From: Ostrinia nubilalis
Taxonomy: Eukaryota; Arthropoda; Insecta; Lepidoptera; Crambidae
Direction: 5' to 3'
Assembly (NCBI RefSeq): GCF_963855985.1
Contig: NC_087111.1
Span: 5,213,001-5,277,000, forward strand
Length of the DNA: 64,000 nucleotides
The position numbers were made by a program, and so were the translations under genes. Position 1 is the stretch's first letter, and each line of letters begins with the position of its first letter. Under the pieces are notes generated by a model. The model was not told the origin of the DNA and did no database searches. It saw nothing but the letters and a program-made list of their open reading frames with translations. Below are positions 11,337 through 21,982 of this stretch, in pieces.

Positions 11337-11670
11337 GTGTCCATAATCCAGGAGCTCAGCATCACACTACGTTTGTCGGCCGTAGTACAGTCGCGCATAC
11401 TGCAATACTTTGGACATGTCACAAGGCGGGATGACAACTTCATACAGCGATTAGTCGTTTATAGAAAAGTTGAAGGAACAAGATCACGTGGCAGGTCTCC
11501 AATGCGCAAAAAATCGGCAGTGGGAGACGGCGTATGTCACTGTACCAGACAGTCTGCCAACAGAGAGAGATAGCGGGATATCGTGCGGAGAGTTATATCC
11601 GCCTCTACAACCGATGTGAACGCCTCAAGGTGACCACGACGGCTCTGCCAAGAGCGTAACGAATAAGAAG
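11337..11670 (+). pseudogene. LINE ORF2 C-terminal fragment, second lineage
   Basis: The translation includes RILQYFGHVTRRDDNF, LVVYRKVEGTRSRGRSP, a C-terminal block seen in many insect non-LTR retrotransposons (pattern FGHxxRRD, then EGxRxRGRSP). After the RSP block the frame shifts: the usual tryptophan-rich end is interrupted and a stop follows at 11573. A short AAGAAG run near 11667-11675 marks the 3' end. It contains no RT catalytic motif. This lineage differs from RTE-A/B and from the minus-strand fragment at 7.7 kb. Confidence 0.75.
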
Positions 11671-12501
11671 AAGAGATGGGGCCTAGAGAAAGGATATGAA
11701 TTAACTTTTATCACAGAAAAAGTCTTAAAGGGCTGAATTTTGGGATGCAAGTTGAATGGGAAACCTTTCATTGTATATTTAAACGTCTCAGACGGTGTCA
11801 ATTAGGTTTACTTTTCTCCTAATATCTCTGTATTCAGTTGTAGATGAAAACTCCTGGTTGCAATGTAGGTACGATAGACTTTTCATAGTCTCAGTAGTGG
11901 TGATAGAAAAAGTACTTACTTTTTTTTTCGCTGAGCGGCTATTCTGGTTCTATGAAGTCCCAGTATCACTACGACCGGTACCGATCTATTGTGATCGCCA
12001 CTATTTTCCTTACAGTTCGCCTCCGAGTCCTCCATGCATTAGGTAGTGCCTAACTGCCTACTTACCTCACGTGCTTTCATTTATTGTCCCATGTTAGGCA
12101 TTATCAAACGAGCGTTCTGTTTTGTTTATCTATGAACCAGTCCTGAATTCGCCACTTGTTTCAAGAGCACATGTAACTTACCGTAAAGGTGAGACGTGTC
12201 TCCATTTTGGGGATGAATTCGTGAATTTCATTGCTTCACATTCAACTAAAGTTGAAAATAATCGCTGTATTCTTAGTTTAATAAAGCCAGTATTCTGAAT
12301 GTCTGCAAAGTTTCAATAATAATTTACAATACGTAACTTGTTATAATATTGAGCCTACTAATTCATGTAAGCATAAGTTGAAGAGACTTTGAAAGGATAC
12401 AAAGTTTCAAGTACCTATGATACCTATAACTTTACAAACCCTGAAATTTTCTAAATGGCCTTGATAGGCCTAATGTCTTTTGTAAATATATTTTTTTTAG
12501 T
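11671..12501. other. Anonymous DNA
   Basis: No repeat or gene recognised. Confidence 0.5.
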
Positions 12502-12819
12502 TCATCATCATTTCATCCACAGAACGTCCACTGCTGAACATAGGTCTCCCCCAACCACTTCCACATCGCACGGTCGGTAGCGGCCTGCATCCAGCGCCTT
12601 CCTGCTACCTTTATTAGGTCGTCGGTCCACCTTGTGGGTGCACGCATGCGTTTTCCGGCACGTGGCTTCCACTCCAGAACCTTGCTGCCCCATCGGCCGT
12701 CAGTTCTGCGTACTATGTGCCGTGCCACGAGGCACGTTTCTGCGCCATAATGTCATCACTGGTAACACACTGATTATAGACTTTAGTCTTGAGGCATGAG
12801 GTATTTTGGACGAAAAGTA
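12502..12819 (-). mobile_element. RTE-A fragment with internal deletion
   Basis: From the short GAT tail at 12502 the minus strand carries the family A C-terminus back to GHIVRRTDGRWGSKVLEW. It then jumps, at about 12722, to sequence that in the 8975-9690 copy lies about 150 bp further upstream (the KVYNQC...MTYG block), ending near 12819. The 150-bp gap is an internal deletion. No target duplication was found. Confidence 0.85.
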
Positions 12820-13411
12820 CAATTTGTAATTCCTCAAACAATAAAAACTATACCTACTGGACTGTAAACAGTTTCAATAATTGATTCAATCCCCAAACAC
12901 GCACTAACTATTGAACCGTTACCCGTGTTGATATAAACCCAATGAGCCGCGAAATAGCTGCCACAACTACGCGCCGCTAAAATTTATATAACGAGCAATC
13001 CGAGCTTAAATATTAGGGCAAGAGTTCAGACAAATAGGCTTCATAGAGGTTGTATAAATGAGGCGTTACTGCCTGAAAACTGTGTTACTAGTCACTCAAG
13101 ACCACCTCTGTAGTCTAGTGGTAAGACCACCTGCTCCAGACCCAGTGGGAGCAAAATTTCTGCTCGAATTAGTTTGAAGAGCCTCCTCGTTGAGGATAAG
13201 GAAATACTTTTTGCGTGTGTGATAGTAAATAATAAGTTCATACATCGAAATCCTAATGATCTTTCAATTACATTTTCATAACAAAGATCATAATTTTTAC
13301 CTGTTGGAAATCCATCCATCTATCTTCCTGTGTTCTAATAGACTACAGACTTTTTATCAGCCGTTAGTGTTCACTATGCCCTGACCTGAACGCATGCAGA
13401 GTGACAAATAC
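12820..13411. other. Anonymous DNA around a SINE
   Basis: Only the tRNA-related SINE at 13103-13220 is recognised in this stretch. Confidence 0.45.
13103..13220 (+). repeat. tRNA-derived SINE, degraded B box
   Basis: ACCTCTGTAGTCTAGTGGTA matches a pol III A box of the tRNA type, followed by AGACCACCTGCTCC in the anticodon-arm position. The expected B box (GGTTCGAATCC) is degraded to a CTGCTCGAATT-like string. This points to a SINE rather than a working tRNA gene, since acceptor-stem pairing and a clean T arm are absent. Confidence 0.5.
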
Positions 13412-13536
13412 TTAGGCTGTGTTGCACCATCTTACTATAATTTTAACAGACGTCAAAATCTATCAAACTCCTTTATAAAAAACACCGGTTATCGCTATAG
13501 TTACGGTCAAAGTTAGGTGGTGCAACTCAGCCTTAA
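13412..13536. repeat. MITE family M2, copy 1
   Basis: Palindromic element with ends TTAGGCTGTGTTGCACC and GGTGCAACTCAGCCTTAA. Other copies lie at 38162-38276 (same orientation) and 50216-50340 (opposite). A TTAA at the right edge would fit a TTAA-inserting (piggyBac-type) transposase, but the left edge is not exact, so that is inference. Confidence 0.8.
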
Positions 13537-13841
13537 AGATTAAACAATCATAACGTAGCTTCTAAAAGGTAACTAGTCTGTGGTCACGGACGAGGATAAT
13601 CCGCATAAATCTTAACGGGAAATTTTCTAGGACGTTAAATTTTGTTATGTACGTGCCATATCTGATTTTCTTCCAGGTAAGTTATGGGCGTTTATCATGT
13701 TTGAGTCGTGTAAGTTGTGCCATATTCGTTTTGCGTGGGATATAAACTTTTAGAATTAATTCGTATTTATAGGATAAGACGTATTTACCACGAACCACGA
13801 ATTACCGATGTGAACATTGCATTTTGCAGACACCACAATCC

Positions 13842-14114
13842 ATTATGAGTTTCGTTCGTTCGTTTCAGCCAAATGACGTCCACTGCTAGACAAAGGCCTT
13901 TTCCAAGGTTTTCCACAATGCACGGTCCTGCGCTGCCCGCATCCAGGCTCTATGGGCTTCATAAGAAGGCTCAAGGTGTCGGCTCGTAGAGACGATGGCC
14001 GTTGGGGCAGAAAAGTTCTCGAGTGGCGACCACGGGCTGGAAGACGTAGCGTGGGCAGGCCTCTTACTAGGTGGACCGACGATCTGGTAAAGGTCGCGGG
14101 AAGATTGTGAGTTT
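13842..14114 (-). mobile_element. Twin-primed RTE-B insertion with 11-bp TSD
   Basis: The 3' part is on the minus strand (13853-13950) with a CGTTCGTTCG tail complement. The 5' part is on the plus strand (about 13951-14103) and reads from near the GRWG block into RPPTRWTDDLVKVAG. Element sequence is contiguous across the breakpoint: the 5' part ends GTCGCGGGAAG and the 3' part starts AGCCTGGATG. Flanking ATTATGAGTTT (13842-13852) and ATTGTGAGTTT (14104-14114) match at 10 of 11 positions. Confidence 0.88.
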
Positions 14115-14265
14115 ATTTAATAACTATTCTTGGTAGGCCTATGCACCTTTATACCGCCACTTCTTCTTAGCACCAGCCAATATTATGTTGTTCCGAAATG
14201 GTGTTAAGTGCATTGAAAAAGGCCGTACTCGTAAAGAATTTGAATTTAAATTTTGAATTGATAGG

Positions 14266-14372
14266 CAAGTAATGCTCGTATTAACAAACGATACACCGTT
14301 GAATAGAGCTCTGTGATAGGTTCGTGTGTCACGATCACTGTGAGGCCTCATAGTAATGTTTGTGAATACGGG
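14266..14372. repeat. MITE family M1, copy 2 (internally shortened)
   Basis: Starts near GCTCGTATTAACAAACGAT and ends GAATACGGGTGTAAG. It lacks about 40 bp of the interior present in the 35069-35209 copy. Confidence 0.7.
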
Positions 14373-14599
14373 TGTAAGTCTTTATTGTTACAGACCATAA
14401 TAAGGCAGCATTCAGTTCTGCTTAAAGGATGAAGCAAGCTTTGTATAATGACAGACCCAAACGTGCCTTGTCAACCTAAATTGTAAGCAGAAGTTGGTTA
14501 ATTCAGGGAGCTAAGTTAAGCCCACTGTTGCAATTGGCTTAGTTTGGACCTCATGCAAATAGGGCTCAACCGAGTTTGACTTCAGGTGCTAATTTGAGG

Positions 14600-15022
14600 C
14601 AGGGATGTTATGGATATCCGTAACCGTAACCGAAACTTTCGGATATCCGAAATAAAAAAATATCCGAAACCGTAACCGTACCCGATTCAAAAGTTTTGGA
14701 TAGTATCGGATATAGGCATTTTAAATTGTTTTTTTTTGTACAGCATTATTATGTAAAGGCCTGATTTACCTTTATAATGCCATCTAGTATAAATTTCTAT
14801 TTTTTATTACTTTTTATTCGATGTAAAGTGTGCGGCCATGAATGAACCGTGTTGGACACTATTGCAAATTGCATTCTAAAGCACAAATATCCGTAACCAT
14901 AACCGAAACTTTCGGATATCCGAAATAAAAAAAATATCCGTAACCGTAACCGAAACCGGTAATATTATTCTTATATCCGTAACCGTATCCATAACCGAAA
15001 CTACATATCCATAACATCCCTA
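14600..15022. mobile_element. TIR element with ATCCGTAACCG repeats and long flanking direct repeat
   Basis: The ends are inverted repeats, CAGGGATGTTATGGATAT on the left and the complement of TAGGGATGTTATGGATAT on the right, hAT-like in form. Both subterminal regions are full of ATCCGTAACCG-type units. The flanks carry GTGCTAATTTGAGG at 14586-14599 and 15023-15036, extending to 17 bp if the element's own CAG start is counted. That is longer than the 8 bp normal for hAT. No transposase remains. The repeat units translate as GYGYGY on the minus strand, which is not a real protein. Confidence 0.75.
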
Positions 15023-15039
15023 GTGCTAATTTGAGGCAG

Positions 15040-16789
15040 CGCACAAGGTTCATTATGCTTTGAACTATTTGGCGACGAGGATAGTTTTGTTGTAATTAAA
15101 ACTCCGTTTAGAAGAGGCGGTAATGAGAAATGTTCTGAGATCTTGAGGGTTCTCGTATCGCGTGTACAGCTCATATAAAGCCCGTGTAAGATTTGAAGTG
15201 TTATATTAGTGTTTCTTAGAACTTATAAAGACAAAAGCACGTAACGAATTTTGAATGTTGAATCTTTGTGATACGGTTCAAAATAAACAGAGGAAATGTT
15301 ATTTATGTGCTATAAGTTACTTTACTAGCCCTGTTTCTCCTTATTGAGTATGGTTTGTTAGTCACAGGAACGTAACGAAGCTTTGATCTTATTTCAGAGC
15401 CACTCCATGCAATGTTATCATAAGTTTCAAATATATCCATCCCTCTCACGTAAAGAAGGATGGCAGTATGAGTGGCAGAGACAGATTGCTACGAAAATAT
15501 GTAAACAGTGTTATGGAATGAGAGGGGTTGTGTTGATAAGGATATGAGTTAGCCGTCAATCAACTTTTTATAAAAATAATGGCGCGTCACGGCTGCTTTA
15601 AATAAAAGTCGACGAAAGAATCGATTTTATAATTAGTTGCCGTTGTGTTTAATATAATAAAAAATGCATAGTTGACACCGCCAGTCTATTAATTTATATT
15701 TTTTCATTAGAGCAGCCCATTGGCAAACTGAAAGGAAAACGACGTGCAAAATGTTCCGTTTTCTTCATGAAAATACATATGGCTAGCTTTTTTCGTGAAA
15801 TTATCGGCCCATAGAGTTGAGTTAATACATTGGTGAATTGCTGAGACGTTGTGTTCACTTGAGAATCAAGTACCTACTCCACTTCTATTCATCCATCCAT
15901 TCTCCATCGATTTCAAAAGATATGCCCAGCCCAATGCCACTATTGACTTAGGTTATTTGTTAACCGACTTCATTAATATAGACATATCCCATCCGATCAA
16001 TTAAGTCTGACATTATCAGTTGTTTAGGCAACTAAAAGGTTGAATATTTAAGTATAACATACCGTCTGCCATTTAGACATTATCTAATTGCTGAATCTAT
16101 ATACAAAGTGTTAATAAAAAAGAGCAAAACCTGAAATTAGTTTGTTCGGAATCGAGAGTAGAATCGATTCCACTAATAAAAAAATAGGGTCAAATTTTAA
16201 CCAAAAAAATAGGGTCAAATTTTAACCAAAAAAATATTTTAATTACGCCGTGTTATCATGAACTATCTACGTTAACTACTAACCTACTCATAGGCGTGCA
16301 TGCCTTGTAATCAGCGTGTGAAAGGTCAATACGTTTCCAGAAATGTGTAAAAAAGAGATAACAAATGCGTGTAAATTACATAACCGAATCACCTAAATAA
16401 CATCCAAAAATAGGTGCCAAAATAAATTCAGAACACGGTCCGAAGTTGGCCGATTGATAAAGAGTTCTCCCTATCTCGTGTACCAAGTTGGTAACTCGAG
16501 TTGCCTTATTTTCTGTCCTTTTACCGAAAATTGAAGATAATAATGTTCACGACACGAATATTGAACTCAAAAGAAATACATTTGAAGTTCAAAAAAGTTT
16601 GATATTAGATAATGTCAAAATAAATTACAGGCCTGCTCGAATGTTGGCAGAAAATGATCCATCTTTTATTGATTGCGCCATTCTGTACGTTAAATAAATT
16701 AAATTAGACATCATGGTAACTTGTGTAATGTATTAGTATCTTACCTAGCACCTTCTACAGTAAAACGTCTTTGGGATGGCTCCTTAGTC
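15040..16789. other. Mostly anonymous; one 25-bp tandem duplication
   Basis: At 16183-16234 the unit AATAGGGTCAAATTTTAACC with its A-run occurs twice in tandem. A 69-codon frame at 16488 is not recognised. Otherwise nothing. Confidence 0.5.
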
Positions 16790-17053
16790 ATTCGTTCGTT
16801 TCAGCCAACTGACGTCCACTGCTGGAAAAAGGCATTCCCACATCCAGGTTCTTCCCGTGACCTTCACCAGATCGTCGGTCCACCTAGTAGGAGGCCTGCC
16901 ACGCTACGTCTTCCAGCCCGTGGTCGCCACTCGAGAACTTTTCTGCCCCAACGACCATAGTCTCTACGAGTATGTGCCCCGCCCACTGCCACTTGATTTT
17001 AGCAATTCTGCGAGCTACATTTATGTCGGTCACTTTGGTTCTCCTGCGGATCA
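16790..17053 (-). mobile_element. RTE-B fragment
   Basis: Minus-strand copy: the tail complement ATTCGTTCGTTTCAGCC at the left, then the family B C-terminus back through WTDDL, GRPP and the RWG block to the RTKVTDI region near 17050. Small deletions remove part of the stretch between the stop and the KNLD block. A MITE (M3) abuts its 5' side. Confidence 0.85.
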
Positions 17054-17235
17054 GTGTGCTTACCATGAGTTTCCGTTAGGTGAGCTCGCTAGCGAATACG
17101 TCAAAAAATTCTATGAAGATTTTATTTCTTGAAAGTAGCCGCTAGGGGCGCTGCACAATATGTCATACATTTAAATGTCATTTTTTAACGCAGTCGCTAG
17201 CGAGCACACCTAACGTAAACTCATGGTAAGCACAC
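17054..17235. repeat. MITE family M3, copy 1
   Basis: A 182-bp palindromic element with ends GTGTGCTTACCATGAG. The arms include GCTCGCTAGCG and its complement, and the centre carries TAGCCGCTAGGGGCGCTGCA. The second copy, 56443-56624, is nearly identical over its whole length, so the family is probably young. Confidence 0.85.
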
Positions 17236-17844
17236 AGTCGAGTTACTCAACCGTATTTATAGACCCCCAATTTGTATGACTTACTCATTTACTCGTAAGC
17301 TTAGACAAAATGTCCTACGTCATAAATAGTCTCAAAAATAGGGGTACCTTAATTTATCCCACCAATATATGGATCCAAGACATATCATAGATACAGTCGA
17401 CAGCAGATAATAATAATATTTAATGTATAAAATAGTACCAATTTAGTGCAACGAATTAACATGTCACAGTGTTCAGTTTGACGTGCCATCGACTTTATTT
17501 ACAAGACGAGGAAATAGTAATTAAACCTCCTCGCGAAACTATCACCTGCTTCACGAGTTCACCTCTGATCTCAGAAGATAGTGTCCAACTACAAGAGTCC
17601 TAGAAAATTTAATAATAAAGCTGTGAAGCAATCTAAGTTAGCGCTTAATCCCTATAGAATGACTTTGTTAATTAATTCCAACTGAAGTGACACTGCACCG
17701 AAGTCGCGATGGCTAGATTAATTTTACTCAGGGGTCTATTCCGCATTAGTTGGTAAAAAAAATCCTAAATGACATAAAGGTCAGTAATTTGTGTTTTGTT
17801 ATTTTGTGTTAAAAATGCAGTTTATTTTAACGGCATGTGTAAGA
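17236..17844. other. Anonymous DNA
   Basis: Nothing recognised. Confidence 0.5.
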
Positions 17845-18032
17845 AAAGTATGGCCGTTGGGTCATATAAGTTCGAGAATGACAGACCACGGCCGGAAAAC
17901 GTAGTGTGGCTAGGCTTCTTATTGGCTGGTCCCACGATCTTCACCAGATAGTGAAGTGAAGAAGTGATCGTTGTGAAAATCCTTGGAGGTGAACTTTGTC
18001 CACCAGTGGACCTCGACAACGTGAAACGAACG
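17845..18032 (+). mobile_element. Degenerate RTE-B 3' end
   Basis: Recognisable landmarks in order: AAAGTATGGCCGTTGGG, the GGCCGGAAAACGTAG block, CCTTGGAGGTGAACTTTGTCC, CAGTGGACC and a worn AACGAACG tail at 18020-18032. Numerous indels. A local stretch (ATCTTCACCAGATAGTGAAG) appears scrambled or inverted. Confidence 0.65.
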
Positions 18033-18642
18033 TGTAAGAAATGAGATATGATACCTTATTGCATACTTAGAATTCATAAAATTAAATCGAAAGAGTCTTT
18101 CTTGCTCTATCTTTGGAAAACGTAACAGTTACTTCCAACTTCTCTGATTTTACGACATGTTTAATATCTAAATAATAGCAACTTTTATTACACTTTTTCA
18201 TAGCCTTGAAGCATAGCGACACAAAAAAGCATAGTTTCATTATTATTGATTTTATCCTTCCCAATCGCATGGTAAGGGGCAATAAAAAATATTTCCTATT
18301 TGAATGGACGACGGTTCATCCAGGTAATAGTGGCTTATTTACTTGCAATAGGTGTTATTTTACAACAAAAGTGTGTTGGCGATTGTACATTACTAAACAT
18401 GAGGCTAAACCAAACATTTGGTTTGTAAACATTATACCTCTAGTTACATATTTACATGCAAACGTAATGTTTATCAAAAATAACAAAAAAAAAGAAACCA
18501 TTGTATTTACATTAATGACTTATCGTTACATTCTCGTCAAGTCTATGATTACCTTGTGATATAAATGAAATGGTAAACACTGGCTTGTAATGTAGTTGTA
18601 ATTTTTTGGTTGATATTGTATGTATTTACAAAAAAAGTATAT
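18033..18642. other. Anonymous AT-rich DNA
   Basis: A 117-codon plus-strand frame (18206-18559) is the longest anonymous one in the window. It has no domain or composition that suggests coding. Confidence 0.5.
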
Positions 18643-18780
18643 ATGTGTTTATCTGCTCCCCCAAGGATTTCCACAAAGACTGGTCCTGCGCCGCCCGCAT
18701 CCACACACCTCCCTTTTTCCAGGCGACCTTTTACCAACAGTGGACGTCATTCGGCTGAAACGAACGAACGATGTGTTTAT
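18643..18780 (+). mobile_element. Minimal twin-primed RTE-B insertion with 10-bp TSD
   Basis: Identical ATGTGTTTAT at 18643-18652 and 18771-18780 enclose only 118 bp. The left 55-65 bp is family B sequence in reverse (CTCCCCCAAGGATTTCCAC to GCCCGCATCC). The right part is the forward 3' end, CAGTGGACGTCATTCGGCTGA with tail AACGAACGAACG. The inverted 5' piece immediately precedes the forward 3' piece in element coordinates. It is a very short, heavily 5'-truncated, inverted insertion. Confidence 0.88.
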
Positions 18781-19094
18781 ATCCGTTGTCTAGTACCCAT
18801 AGTACAAACTTTGCTTAGTTTGGGACTAGAGGCGCAGTGTTAAAATGTCCAAGGATATTTATTTATTTATTATTTTTATAGATCATTGTCGATGGCCCAA
18901 TTACGAACTTACCGACTCGAGATCCAAGAAACGCTGTTTTGAACCCCGCAGCTAGACTATTTTGTGGTAAACCTACTCATAAGTAAGCTTTTTTTAATTA
19001 CGATTTAGCTTTGACTTGACATTAATTTATGCAATAAAGACTATGATTATTTCTTATTTATTTTATATCTTATTTGTCAATTACAAAATATTTT
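18781..19094. other. Anonymous DNA
   Basis: No feature recognised. Confidence 0.45.
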
Positions 19095-19244
19095 CTTCTT
19101 CCTCGGTCCCTCACTGATGAGGATCGCGACCACAGATAGTGTTCCTCCACAGACTGCGGTCATAAGCTGTGTGGACCGCACGATGCAAACTCCCGCCCAC
19201 CGTCTTCCTCACCGCGTCCGACCATCTCGTCGGTGCCCTGCCCG
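19095..19244 (-). mobile_element. LINE 3' fragment, third lineage, with TSD
   Basis: The minus-strand frame reads TDEMVGRGEEDGGREF, a LINE ORF C-terminus also present at 21983-22197. AATATTTT flanks both sides (19087-19094 and 19245-19252). The 3' end has a GAAGAA-type run. Short, 5'-truncated copy. Confidence 0.7.
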
Positions 19245-19252
19245 AATATTTT

Positions 19253-19849
19253 TAAAAAATAGTAATTCTCTACACAACCGTAATAGGCCCTTTCATTCCA
19301 TTTTCTATGACCGGGTCGGTCAATGCGGTTCGGCAAAAAGAAATTAGGGCTAAACATTTTAGGCGTACCGAAGGGCACCCTCTGCGACCACAGTTTATAA
19401 CTTTTGGAACTTAACTACTACTTGTCTGGAGTACCTACAATTTCTTAATGGATTGAAAAGGGTTCATCAGACATTGAGAAGGCAAATATAGCACATAATC
19501 TACTTAAGATTTTGGGGGTATATATCACGAAACAAGTTGCCCAGATAGTTTGGAACCAAACTTTTGGGCTCCAATTTGAGTTGACAATCGAGTGTAGATA
19601 TCTGAATTGTGTACAGCTGCTAACCAGTAGATATAGTTTGTTCACTAACTTAACTATAACCTAATCCAGAAAGTTACCTACTCTAGTAGAAATATCATTT
19701 TAAAATAACTAGATTTTCGACCATAAAAGTAAAACATAATTTCGATTCGCCGAAATCACATTAGCCGAGTAATAAAAGGCATTTATGTAGAGATAATACC
19801 TACTCTGTAATGCACATCACACAAAACTGATAAATAATAAATAGGTATA
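19253..19849. other. Anonymous DNA
   Basis: No repeat recognised. Confidence 0.5.
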
Positions 19850-20014
19850 GTTCTTGCAACTCACGAAAGCGAATGAGCTTTACTTGTGCGTGTACGTGTA
19901 CGTGTACGTACCTTGCACATACCGGTAGTGATGTCCTATCAAAACTTTTGGAAAACGAACAGTAGCGAGCCACCACACAGGTAAAGCTCACTCGCGTTCG
20001 TGAATTGCAACAAC
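19850..20014. repeat. MITE family M4, copy 1
   Basis: Inverted ends of about 34 bp (GTTCTTGCAACTCACGAAAG on the left, complement at 19981-20014), with an inner block AACGAACAGTAGCGAGCC. The partner copy is 53585-53737. An internal ACGTGT run (19888-19910) is microsatellite-like. Confidence 0.75.
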
Positions 20015-20044
20015 TATAAGTAAGTGTTATCGTTAGGAAGCTCT

Positions 20045-20306
20045 TCATCATCATCATCATCAACAGCCCTTTACAGTCCACTGCTGGACTATGAGCCTCC
20101 TCCACTATAGTGGAGGGTTTTGCCATAATCTCCACGCTTGGCAGGCGGGTTGGAGATCGCAGTTTAAAAGATTGATGTTTTTCAGAGAGCGCTGCTGCCC
20201 ATTCTCTGTTTGATGTGTCTGTAGTCCCTAAGTCGCCTCTTACGACACCCACGGGAAGAGTAGGGGTTGGTGACAAATGTATTCTACTCTGCCGTCACCA
20301 CACGGC
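20045..20306 (-). mobile_element. 262-bp retroposon with (ATG)n tail and perfect 12-bp TSD
   Basis: TTAGGAAGCTCT flanks it exactly (20033-20044 and 20307-20318). On the minus strand it begins GCCGTGTGGTGACGGC, passes through CCGTGGGTGTCGTAAGAGG and GTCCAGCAGTGGACTG, and ends in (GAT)n. These blocks are familiar from a widespread lepidopteran retroposon that I cannot place in a clade here. A 158-codon frame across it is a read-through artefact. A small piece of the same family lies at 44033-44078. Confidence 0.8.
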
Positions 20307-20318
20307 TTAGGAAGCTCT

Positions 20319-20647
20319 ATTATACACGAATACAGATGAAATTTTTTTTTACTAAGTTTTAAGTAGATGTCATGTTCATTAGGGATAAATTACCTATCTT
20401 CGAAATAAATTCTATCGTCTAATTACAACACGTGATTTTGCTTACTAAAGTTGTAGAAACTAAAGTGCAATGAACATTAGTTTCTTAAACTGCAGGTTAA
20501 AAGCACTGCTCAGTGAATCTTCATTGCATCTGCAGTTTAGTGCTAAACTTCGGTTAGTGGCTAAGTAAAAGAGACGTTGTCTTCTTGGATAGATCTGGAC
20601 TAAAAGTTTGGATTTTATTTTGTGTTTAGTCGCCGGCATGTACATAC
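20319..20647. other. Anonymous DNA
   Basis: Nothing recognised. Confidence 0.45.
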
Positions 20648-20793
20648 AAGGTGGACCGACGACATCATAAAGGTAGCAGGAAGGCGCTGGATGCAGTCCA
20701 CTCCCCCAATCGGTCAATATGAAAATCATTGAAGGAGGCTTATGTGTGTGTAAGCAGTGGACGTTCTACGGATGAAATGATGATGATGATACT
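20648..20793 (+). mobile_element. RTE-A 3' end
   Basis: Carries GTGGACCGACGACATCATAA, GGAAGGCGCTGGATGCAG, a worn CAGTGGACGTTC and a (GAT)4 tail. About 45 codons of the ORF end, with indels. Confidence 0.8.
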
Positions 20794-20954
20794 TAGGTAC
20801 ACATTCTAGTTACAAAATATGATTTAAGATGTTACAGTAATCACCTCGCTAAAGGACTTTACACACCGAGCCCGCCGTCAGCCTTGGTGTCGCCGGCTTT
20901 ATTTCAAAAGAATCAAGGACAACTTGTAGGTAGGTTCAGTGAAAAAGTTATAAA

Positions 20955-21075
20955 ACATATTTTATTATTGCAAGTAGGCTTTTAAAAAGCACTTTTACAC
21001 GTCCCAGTATTAACCCGACAGTAAATGGGCCAGTACTGAGAAAAAACAGCGCAAGAAACTTGTCACTATTGTCAG
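20955..21075 (-). mobile_element. LINE 3'-UTR fragment, family C
   Basis: TTGCAAGTAGGCTTTTAAAA and GTGCTTTTTAAAAGCC-type blocks recur at 29575-29700 and 37735-37868 (plus strand), and weakly at 36663-36740 (minus) and 27897-27990. The plus-sense order is TTCTTCTCAGCACTGGCCC, then GAAGCAGTGG, then GTGTAAAAGTGC, then the A/T-rich tail. Non-coding. Confidence 0.65.
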
Positions 21076-21649
21076 CCTCTGACTTTTGACAAATGTCAAA
21101 AGTCGGCGGCTCATGTCGGCGGGTCAGCGGGTTTGGTTTAACACAATTTTTAACAATTTTTAAGTTTAATTCGGTAGGGAAAGTGCTTTAAGCCAAAACA
21201 ATCTTTTTACTTCGCGTTTGCAATCACAAGTCTAAAACGGGGGCACTCTACGTCAAATGCAGCGGTCCTTATCCTCAAATACAAACGCGATCTTGGAAAC
21301 TTTGATTAATTAGCGATTACAACGGGATTCGTCGTTGTTTGGGAGATGGGTTGTTGAAGTAGTCTATTGTATTTAGGTTTCATAGTTCAGGGATTTGTTT
21401 GTACGAACTAAATAAAACGAAAATCGTTTTTTTTTCACTATGTGACTGAAGATTTTGTTAGATTTGTTAGTTTTTGTTAGTTATTTGAGAATGTTTGCCA
21501 AATACAAATGTGTTACAAGATTCGAATTTTATTTAGAGAACTAAGTTTGAATCATATTGGGATTCAATGATTTCTTTGAGAGATAAAACTTTCTTTTACA
21601 CGATATTGTATCTAATAGAAAAATAGGCTGATAAAGGTAACAGAGGTGG
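21076..21649. other. Anonymous DNA
   Basis: Nothing recognised. Confidence 0.5.
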
Positions 21650-21745
21650 TAGAGCAAGCTATATTTGGGACGTGTATAAGCGCTCAGGAAAGTCAGTTTT
21701 ATTCAGTGTTTACTGAATAAAAGCTTTGACTTTGACTTAAACTGA
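21650..21745 (+). mobile_element. LINE 3' end with (TTTGAC)n tail
   Basis: GTGTATAAGCGCTCAGG, then TTTACTGAATAAAAGC, then the tail TTTGACTTTGACTT. Same tail type as 6914-7020. Confidence 0.6.
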
Positions 21746-21982
21746 AAAGACATATAAATCCCTCTTATTTGGCTAATCACATTGTTAGGTTTAATTCAAT
21801 CAGATATTCAGCTGGGTAACCCTTTTTTCAGTCATTTAACAATTCTAATTGAGATAGGCTGTCCCTTTAATTTTATTAACTTTTCTTAATTTAGCTGTGC
21901 TAGCCAGCTTTAGGTAGTAAACCCACGAAGACATCCCGTTTTTTGAAGGAACTGTTTTTTGCAGGATTCCGTTTAGTAGTAT

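Noticed and set aside
13103..13220. Functional tRNA gene
   Set aside because: Good A box only; T arm and acceptor stem do not form, so a SINE is the better call.
14859..15053. Minus frame rich in GYGYGY
   Set aside because: Translation of ATCCGTAACC repeat units in a TIR element; crosses the element boundary.
18206..18559. 117-codon plus-strand frame
   Set aside because: Longest anonymous frame, but AT-driven composition, no recognisable domain, no splice or promoter context, and a length within chance for 64 kb in six frames.
19800..20276. 158-codon minus-strand frame
   Set aside because: It runs through a 262-bp retroposon, its TSD and part of an M4 MITE, so it cannot be one gene.
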